Source: DASUPK01 sp963747425
GTDB lineage: Bacteria; Actinomycetota; Thermoleophilia; Solirubrobacterales; 70-9
Reading direction: 5' to 3'
Assembly (NCBI GenBank): GCA_963747425.1
Contig: CAVVFJ010000014.1
Location: forward strand, 186,001 to 250,000
Length of the DNA: 64,000 bases
Position numbers and translations under genes: made by a program
Shown here: piece by piece, positions 58,694-64,000 of the stretch
Layout: the number at the start of each line of letters is the position of its first letter
Position numbering within the stretch: position 1 is the stretch's first letter
Notes under the pieces: model-generated
The model's input: only the letters and a program-made list of their open reading frames with translations
Told to the model about the DNA's origin: nothing
Database searches by the model: none

Positions 58694-60515
58694 CTACGGA
58701 TTCGTGCCTGCCTGGGCCCAGGCGAAGGCGAGAGCGGCCCCCAATCCCAGCGATCCGAGCACGAGAAAGGTCGCGCCCGAATCGTTGACGAGCACGCCTA
58801 CGGCGACCGCTGCGCAGGCGCCGATCAAGCCTGCCCGGGCGAGCGGCGCAGGCCTGAGCCAGGCTTCGATCCGGCGCCATTGCCAGATCGAGATGCCGAT
58901 GCCCACGACCACGACCCAGAACAGCGGATTCCCCGCCGCCTGGGCGAAGTCGCTGGCAGAGAGCTCGAGGCGGCGCTGGGCCACGTCGGCGAGGCTGGAG
59001 GCCCCGCCGGCGTCGAGCACCGACCGCGTCAGGTGTGAGTTGCCGCCCGAGACGAGATCGATCAGGGCGAGCGCGCCCAGCGCGGCGACCGGGACGGTGA
59101 TCACCGCGGCGAAGATCCGCCAGCGCGAGGCGCCGGGGCCCCACGTCAGGGTGATCGCAGCGACCGCGGCTCCGAGCGGAAGGACGATCGCCGCGCCGAC
59201 GTCAGCGCCGAACTGTCCCACGGCGAAGACCAACCCCGCCAGGACCCCGGCGGTCAGGAACACTCCGACCGCCGCGCGCTGGCCGGCACCATGTGCGCTG
59301 AGTGCCGCCCCCGCCGCAACGGGCACCATCACCGCGATCAGCGCCTCGAGCTCGTTGCCGATCCCGTAGAACCGCGCTCCGAAGATGGGATTCGGCCCGA
59401 GCAGGGAGAGCTTGGTCAGCTCCGATCCTGTCATCACGTCGATCGCGTACGCGATCACGGTGATCGCGCAGGCGACCACAAGGGCCCACCACCCCCGAAC
59501 CACGGCCAGCGTCAGAGCCGCAAGCGCCGCCGCGCCCAATGCCGACGATCATTCCCTCGGCCACAGCACCGGGCTTGATCGCGGCACCGGCGAGCAGCAC
59601 CAACGGCATGTAGGCGAAAGCGAGCGCGAGCCAGGCGAACGCGGGCCGGCGGGCCATGGGCCTGAGCAATGCCACCGCGACCGCGATCACGATCCAGGCG
59701 GCGAGGGAGCCGATCACGACCGGGGCTCGGCGGGCTGGGATCGCCGCCATGCGGTCCCCGAGCCGCTCGATCGACCCCGCGTCGGCAGTGCCCCCGGCTC
59801 GGATCGGCTCGCCGTCCATCCCGCTCGCGGTCCGAATGCCGAAGCGCCGCAAGATCGTCGGCGCGATGTCTGTCGAGAGGACGTAGCCGTTCGTGCGCGT
59901 CGAGTCCGAGGTGAGGTTTCCCTCGAATCCTCCTCCGGCGATCCCGATCGGCACGACCTTGCGGCCGCGGGACGGCTCCACGAACGCGATCAAGAGCTCG
60001 TCAGCCGGCATACCGGTGAGCTCTTTGCGGACCACGCCCATCCCCGAGGAGAGCACAGTGAGCCTGCCGAAGTTGGCCACGCCCACGGCACCGTCACGGT
60101 GTGCGGCCATCAGCTCGGCGGACTTCGCTGCGGGCGCCGCCTGGGAGCGGATCCCGCCGGACAGCAAGCTCGACGCCAGCAGCCCAGGGACGATCTCGGC
60201 GGGAGCGCTGTCGGCGCGCTGGACGATCTGCTCCCAATGGGGAACTCCGAAGAGGAAGCTGCGGAGCGGCGGCAACGGCCGGTCACGGTCATAGAGGCTG
60301 TCGTCGACGCGGTTCCCCTGCGAGATGTCCAGATAGGTCTGCTCTTGCGGGACCTCGCCGATGCCGGTGCTCATCAGGCCCGGAGAGAGGCCCGCTGCGG
60401 CAAGTTGCCGAACGGTCGTGTCCGGGGGAAGCACGAACAGGCTCACCCTGGGGATGGCAGCCGCGGGGGCCGCCCATCCGCACGCCAGAACCCCTGCCGC
60501 GAGCGCGGCCGCCAT
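58694..60515 (-). pseudogene. Exported alkaline-phosphatase-superfamily-like membrane protein, one frameshift
   Basis: The N-terminus is a signal peptide (ALAAGVLACGWAAPAAA) followed by an extracytoplasmic domain with GSNGYVLSTDIAPTILRRFG-like sequence (TNGYVLSTDIAPTILRRFG), a sulfatase/alkaline phosphatase fold marker, then several membrane helices (PVVIGSLAAWIVIAVAVALL). At about 59540 the frame changes; the following helices (LTLAVVRGWWALVVACAITVIAYAID, ARFYGIGNELEALIAVMVPVAAG) continue in the next frame to 58694. One missing or extra base explains both frames, giving a ~606-residue protein. Sequencing error or real disruption cannot be separated. Confidence 0.65.
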
Positions 60516-60528
60516 TAACCTTCGTCTC

Positions 60529-61224
60529 GTGGCCGACCGCACGTTCGTCAAGTTCACGTTCTTCAAGCTCGACCCCGCCTGGCGCAGGCGCAGCGCAGAG
60601 GAGCGGGCGACCGACAAGGCCGAGTTCCTGGCCGCCTGCGAGGACTTCGCCGAGGACCGCTCGCTGCGAGCGTATTCGACGGTCGGCACCCGCGGCGACG
60701 TCGACCTGATGCTGCTCAGCCAGAGCCCGATCCTCGAGGACCTCCACACCTTCCACGTCGTCCTCGCCCAGAGCGGCCTCGCCCGCTGGGCCGAGACGCC
60801 GTACTCCTACCTCGCGATGACCAAGCCCTCCCCCTACTCGGACTCCGATTCGCGTCCTGAGATCTGCACCTCGGAGCGGAGGTACCTCTTCGTCTACCCG
60901 CTCGACAAGAAGCGCGAGTGGTACGGACTGCCCCTCGAGGAGCGCCGGCGGATCATGGCGAACCACATCGAGGTCGGCCGCCGCTACCCGGAGATCTCGA
61001 TCAACACCGCTTATTCCTTCGGCATCGACGACCAGGAGTTCATGGTCTCGTTCGAGGGCGACGAGCCCGGCGAGTTCCTCGACCTCGTCCAGGAGCTCCG
61101 AGGCACGGAGTCGAGTGCCTACACGCTGCGCGACACGCCCATCTTCACCTGCGTCTCGATGTCGCTCGGACGGGCGCTCGACGCGCTCGACGGCACCGCC
61201 GCAACGGCGGTCACGCCGGCGTAA
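60529..61224 (+). CDS. chdC: Coproheme decarboxylase / chlorite-dismutase-family protein (ChdC, HemQ)
   Basis: The ~231-residue protein shows SERRYLFVYPLDKKREWYGLPLEERRRIMANHIEVGRRYPEISINTAYSFGIDDQEFMVSFE, the Cld-fold core with the proximal His in MANHIEVGRR and the catalytic Tyr in YPLDK region. In actinobacteria this family decarboxylates coproheme III to heme b. The GTG start at 60529 lies only 13 nt from the start of the divergent membrane-protein gene, so the two share a very compact promoter or one start is further in. Confidence 0.87.
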   Translation: MADRTFVKFTFFKLDPAWRRRSAEERATDKAEFLAACEDFAEDRSLRAYSTVGTRGDVDLMLLSQSPILEDLHTFHVVLAQSGLARWAETPYSYLAMTKPSPYSDSDSRPEICTSERRYLFVYPLDKKREWYGLPLEERRRIMANHIEVGRRYPEISINTAYSFGIDDQEFMVSFEGDEPGEFLDLVQELRGTESSAYTLRDTPIFTCVSMSLGRALDALDGTAATAVTPA

Positions 61225-61247
61225 GTCACTACCCTTTCCGGCTCGCT

Positions 61248-62654
61248 GTGATCGGAACTGAGAGCAATCCCCTGCGCGTCGCCATCGTCGGGTCGGGCCC
61301 GGCCGGCTTCTACACGGCCGAGCACGTGCTCAAGCACGAGGGAACGCACGCCGAGGTCGACATGTTCGACCGGCTGCCGACGCCCTACGGTCTCGTCCGC
61401 TTCGGCGTCGCTCCCGACCATCCCAAGATCAAGTCGGTGATCCGCGTCTACGAGAAGACGGCCGCCCGCCCCGAGTTCCGCTTCTTCGGCAACGTCGAGG
61501 TCGGCAGGGACGTCTCCGTCGAGGAGCTGCGCGAGCGCTACCACGCGATCGTCTTCGCCTATGGCACCGCGACCGACCGTCAGCTCGGCATTCCGGGCGA
61601 GGAGCTGGCCGGGAGCCATCCCGCCACCGAGTTCGTCAACTGGTACAACGCCCACCCCGATTTCGCCGACCGCGAGTTCGACCTCACGTGTGAGCGCGTC
61701 GTCGTGATCGGTAACGGGAACGTGGCCGCGGACGTCGCCCGGATGCTGGCCCTGACCCGCGAGGAGCTCGACGAGACGGACACCGCCGATCACGCGATCG
61801 AGGCCTTCTCCGACAGCAACGTGAAGGAGATCCTGGTGCTCGGCCGCCGCGGGCCCGCGCAGGCCGCCTTCACGAACCCGGAGGTCCGCGAGCTCGGCGA
61901 GATGGTCAATGCCGACATCGACATCGACGCCGGCGAGATGGAGCTCGACGAGATCAGCCGGGAGTGGCTCGACTCCGACGACGCCGACCCGACCAACCGC
62001 CGCAACGTCGAGATCTTCACCGACTTCTCAGGCCGCGCCCCGGAGGGCAAGCCCCAGAAGATCACCATGCGCTTCCTCCGCTCCCCGGTCGAGATCCAGG
62101 GCGACGGCAAGGTCGAGCGGATCGTGATCGGCCGCAACGAGCTTCAGCGGGACGAGTGCGGCCGCATCCGAGCCGTCGACACCGGCGAGCGCGAGACGAT
62201 CGAGTGCGGCCTGGTCCTCCGCTCGATCGGCTACAAGGGAATCCCGATCGAGGGCGTCCCCTTCGATGACGGGCGAGGGCTGATCCACAACGAGGCCGGG
62301 CAGGTCCACGACGGCGAGGGAAGCCAGATCCCGGGGCTCTACGCGGTCGGCTGGATCAAGCGAGGCCCCTCCGGCGTGATCGGCACGAACAAGAAGGACG
62401 CACAGGAGACCGTCGACAAGCTCTTCGAGGACCTCGAGGCCGGGAACGTCCCCGATGCCGAGCTCGCGGGAGATCGCGGCTCGGTCGAGGCGCTGCTCAA
62501 CGAGCGCAAGCCCGACCACGTCACCTTCGAGGGCTGGCAGGCGATCGACGCCGCCGAGGTCGAGGCGGGTAAGCCGCACGGCCGCCCGCGCGTCAAGTTC
62601 TGCCGGACTCACGAAATGGTCGAGGCGTCGAAGGCCGCCAAGACCGCCGCCTGA
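61248..62654 (+). CDS. fprA: Ferredoxin/adrenodoxin-type NADP+ reductase FprA
   Basis: The ~468-residue flavoprotein has AIVGSGPAGFYTAEHVLKH, FDRLPTPYGLVRFGVAPDHPKIKSV (adrenodoxin-reductase signature), VVIGNGNVAADVARML and the C-terminal GLYAVGWIKRGPSGVIGTNKKDA. It moves electrons between NADPH and ferredoxins. GTG start 23 nt after the chdC stop, so it is co-transcribed with heme synthesis. It could also serve P450s or Fe-S assembly. Confidence 0.93.
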   Translation: MIGTESNPLRVAIVGSGPAGFYTAEHVLKHEGTHAEVDMFDRLPTPYGLVRFGVAPDHPKIKSVIRVYEKTAARPEFRFFGNVEVGRDVSVEELRERYHAIVFAYGTATDRQLGIPGEELAGSHPATEFVNWYNAHPDFADREFDLTCERVVVIGNGNVAADVARMLALTREELDETDTADHAIEAFSDSNVKEILVLGRRGPAQAAFTNPEVRELGEMVNADIDIDAGEMELDEISREWLDSDDADPTNRRNVEIFTDFSGRAPEGKPQKITMRFLRSPVEIQGDGKVERIVIGRNELQRDECGRIRAVDTGERETIECGLVLRSIGYKGIPIEGVPFDDGRGLIHNEAGQVHDGEGSQIPGLYAVGWIKRGPSGVIGTNKKDAQETVDKLFEDLEAGNVPDAELAGDRGSVEALLNERKPDHVTFEGWQAIDAAEVEAGKPHGRPRVKFCRTHEMVEASKAAKTAA

Positions 62655-62658
62655 GCCG

Positions 62659-62895
62659 ATGGCCATCTCGAACGACGAGGTGCGGCTGATGATCGAGGCC
62701 TCGCTGCCGGGGGCCCAGGTCGAGGTCGTCGACGAGACGGGCACCCAGGATCACCTGCGGGCGACGGTCAGCGCCCCTCAGTTCGAGGGCCTCTCGCGGA
62801 TCGAGCAGCACAAGCTGGTCAAGAGGGCGGTCCAGACCCGCTTCGACGACGGCTCGATCCACGCGCTCTCGATCAAGACGTCGGTGCCGGAGTAG
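62659..62895 (+). CDS. bolA: BolA/IbaG family protein
   Basis: The 78-residue BolA-fold protein (EVRLMIEASLPGAQVEVVDETG, then LSRIEQHKLVKRAVQTRF with the conserved invariant His in EQHKLV) pairs with CGFS glutaredoxins to hold a [2Fe-2S] cluster. The next gene, 22 nt downstream, encodes such a glutaredoxin. It starts 4 nt after the fprA stop. Confidence 0.9.
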   Translation: MAISNDEVRLMIEASLPGAQVEVVDETGTQDHLRATVSAPQFEGLSRIEQHKLVKRAVQTRFDDGSIHALSIKTSVPE

Positions 62896-62917
62896 CACCT
62901 GCGTATGATGAGCCGAG

Positions 62918-63319
62918 ATGACTGAACCCACTCTCAAGGACAAGGTCGAGGAGCTGATCCGGGAGAACCAGGTCCTTCTCTTCATGAAGGGCAACCCGGA
63001 GGCGCCTCAGTGTGGCTTCTCCATGCGGGTCGTCAACGTGCTCGAGTCCTACGGGGTCGAGTACGGCGCGGTCGACGTGCTGCCGGCGCTCCAGCCGCTG
63101 CGCGAGGTGACCGCCGAGATCTCCGACTGGCAGACCTTTCCCCAGCTCTACGTCAAGGGCGAGCTGGTGGGCGGCGCCGATATCGTCGAGGAGATGGACG
63201 AGTCCGGCGAGCTGGCGACGCTACTCGGCGTCGAGCAGCCGGAGCGCCCGGCGACGTCGGCCAAGGAGGAGCTCCAGGCAGACCCGCAGCAGAGCCCGCC
63301 GATCCAGATCCAGCGCTAG
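62918..63319 (+). CDS. grxD: Monothiol glutaredoxin (CGFS type)
   Basis: The 133-residue protein has the Grx4-type sequence QVLLFMKGNPEAPQCGFSMRVVNVLESYGVEYGAVDVL with the monothiol CGFS and the glutathione-binding TFPQLYVKGELVGGADIV. It carries [2Fe-2S] clusters together with BolA. A ~25-residue Gln/Pro-rich tail extends past the usual ~108 residues. It is convergent with the A-type carrier gene. Confidence 0.93.
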   Translation: MTEPTLKDKVEELIRENQVLLFMKGNPEAPQCGFSMRVVNVLESYGVEYGAVDVLPALQPLREVTAEISDWQTFPQLYVKGELVGGADIVEEMDESGELATLLGVEQPERPATSAKEELQADPQQSPPIQIQR

Positions 63320-63334
63320 ACCGAGCGGTTCCGG

Positions 63335-63709
63335 CTAGACCGCGGCGGCCTGCTCGGCCGTGTCTTCCTTCACCTGGAAGGAAGAGCCGCAGCCGCAGGC
63401 CGCTTCGACGTTCGGGTTGTTGACCGAGAAGCCGGCGCCCTGGAGGCCGTCGACCCAATCGACCTCGGAGCCGAAGACGAACTGCATGCTCGTCTTGTCG
63501 ACGACGACCGCCACGCCCTGGTTCTCGAAGCGGTGGTCGTCCTCCTTAGGCGCGTCGAAGGCGAGCGCGTACTGGAAGCCTGAGCAACCGCCGCCGCGAA
63601 CCGCGACGCGCAGAGCCTGCTCGGCCCCGTTCTCCTGCTCGCCGAGCAGCTCCTTGATCTTGCCCGCCGCCTTGTCGGTCAGCGTGATGGGCTGTGTTGA
63701 CTCACTCAT
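63335..63709 (-). CDS. erpA: A-type Fe-S cluster carrier (ErpA/IscA-like)
   Basis: The 124-residue HesB/IscA-family protein has ITLTDKAAGKIKELLGEQ, RVAVRGGGCSGFQYALAFD and the C-terminal ACGCGSSFQV, giving the three conserved cysteines (C in GGCSG and CGC). It delivers clusters to apo-proteins, which here would include the Rieske oxygenase, its reductase and housekeeping targets. It overlaps the following Grx-like gene by 8 nt. Confidence 0.92.
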   Translation of the reverse strand: MSESTQPITLTDKAAGKIKELLGEQENGAEQALRVAVRGGGCSGFQYALAFDAPKEDDHRFENQGVAVVVDKTSMQFVFGSEVDWVDGLQGAGFSVNNPNVEAACGCGSSFQVKEDTAEQAAAV

Positions 63710-64000
63710 CGACCTGAATTGTAGAGGGCCGTCCCGCCGACCCCTCAGGGTTTTGCCCGGATTCCTCCCCGTAGGCCCAATCCAGGTACTGGCCGATCCG
63801 TCTTGAGTCGCTGACCACCTCGTCGCCGTCGATGAGGACGGGCACGTACGGCTGCTTGGTCAGCTCGACGATCTCGGGTCGCTGGGAGCGCCTGCGCTGG
63901 ACTCGCTCGGTTCGGTACTCGAGGCCGAGCTTGTTGAGGCGCCGCGCCACGGCCCCGCACGGACAGAGGAAGTTGGTCGGGGTGCCACAGCGATAGAGGA
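63702..64000 (-). CDS. Glutaredoxin/GST-N-terminal-domain protein (runs off the window)
   Basis: The last ~98 codons are present; the start lies beyond base 64000. The sequence LYRCGTPTNFLCPCGAVARRLNKLGLEYRTERV with CPC-type cysteines, then PYVPVLIDGDEVVSDSRRIGQYLDW, matches the thioredoxin-fold GST N-terminal domain. It overlaps the erpA start region and so belongs to the same short Fe-S operon. The redox role is inferred from the fold. Confidence 0.75.
   Translation of the reverse strand, partial: LYRCGTPTNFLCPCGAVARRLNKLGLEYRTERVQRRRSQRPEIVELTKQPYVPVLIDGDEVVSDSRRIGQYLDWAYGEESGQNPEGSAGRPSTIQVDE

Noticed and set aside
58694..60515. Programmed frameshift in the membrane protein gene
   Set aside because: No slippery heptamer, downstream stem-loop or Shine-Dalgarno stimulator is apparent at 59540; a simple indel explains it.
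1..64000. CRISPR arrays, rRNA or tRNA genes, prophage or plasmid functions
   Set aside because: No regularly spaced repeats, no conserved RNA stretches and no phage or replication genes were recognised by eye; a covariance-model search was not possible.

Overview
The window is high-GC DNA with dense, often 4-bp-overlapping genes and many GTG and a few TTG starts. Gene content (pca genes, actinobacterial-type PobA, branched-chain-type ABC importers, FprA, HemQ/ChdC, FCD-type GntR regulators) points to an actinobacterium, most likely a soil Thermoleophilia/Solirubrobacterales-like lineage. The lineage is an inference; there is no rRNA here.

Layout. (1) 1-12.6 kb, minus strand: one long catabolic operon running aryl-CoA ligase, GntR regulator, pcaI, pcaJ, pcaH, pcaG, pcaB, pcaD, pcaC, then a second block of enzymes that reads like a meta-cleavage route (NAD-binding dehydrogenase, extradiol dioxygenase, DUF6282 hydrolase, GalB-like hydratase, RraA-like aldolase), a SnoaL-like protein and a GMC oxidoreductase cut by the window edge. 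(2) 12.6-20.4 kb, minus strand: alcohol dehydrogenase, NmrA-like protein, then a FadR-type regulator heading a MetE-like / GcvT-like / MFS / pobA / SDR operon. (3) 20.5-37.9 kb, plus strand: aldehyde dehydrogenase, MaoC, amidohydrolase, a complete LIV-type ABC importer, two E1 alpha/beta pairs without E2 or E3, a VOC protein, a TIM-barrel protein, a split GMC oxidoreductase and two medium-chain dehydrogenases. (4) 38-46.1 kb: a scrambled segment with a 479-bp direct repeat, several genes broken by single-base shifts, an acetoacetyl-CoA-synthetase-like gene and, divergent from it, a DpgC-like cofactor-free dioxygenase plus a second aryl-CoA ligase. (5) 46.1-54.8 kb, minus strand: Rieske oxygenase, its reductase, a two-subunit PEP-synthase-like aryl kinase, a carboxyltransferase-domain enzyme, a HAD phosphatase and an amidase. 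(6) 54.8-64 kb: peroxiredoxin, purU, then housekeeping genes (glycosyltransferase-membrane fusion, coproheme decarboxylase, FprA, BolA, Grx, A-type Fe-S carrier).

How it fits together. 4-Hydroxybenzoate goes through PobA to protocatechuate, and PcaHGBDCIJ takes that to 3-oxoadipyl-CoA; the final thiolase PcaF is not in the window. The linked meta-cleavage-like block could handle a second ring substrate such as gallate or a protocatechuate isomer and end in pyruvate and oxaloacetate. C1 genes (MetE-like, GcvT-like, purU) and a vanillin-type aldehyde dehydrogenase suggest methoxylated, lignin-derived aromatics. The most unusual unit is the kinase-Rieske-phosphatase operon, which looks like phosphorylation-assisted oxidation of a phenol.

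Two regulatory signals tie distant parts together. A 26-nt bipartite element (AAACAAACCAA-N6-TGACTTTCT) lies upstream of both the ABC importer and the aryl kinase. Paired TGTATRCA sites exactly 75 bp apart lie in both the fadR/aldehyde-dehydrogenase and the peroxiredoxin/purU intergenic regions.
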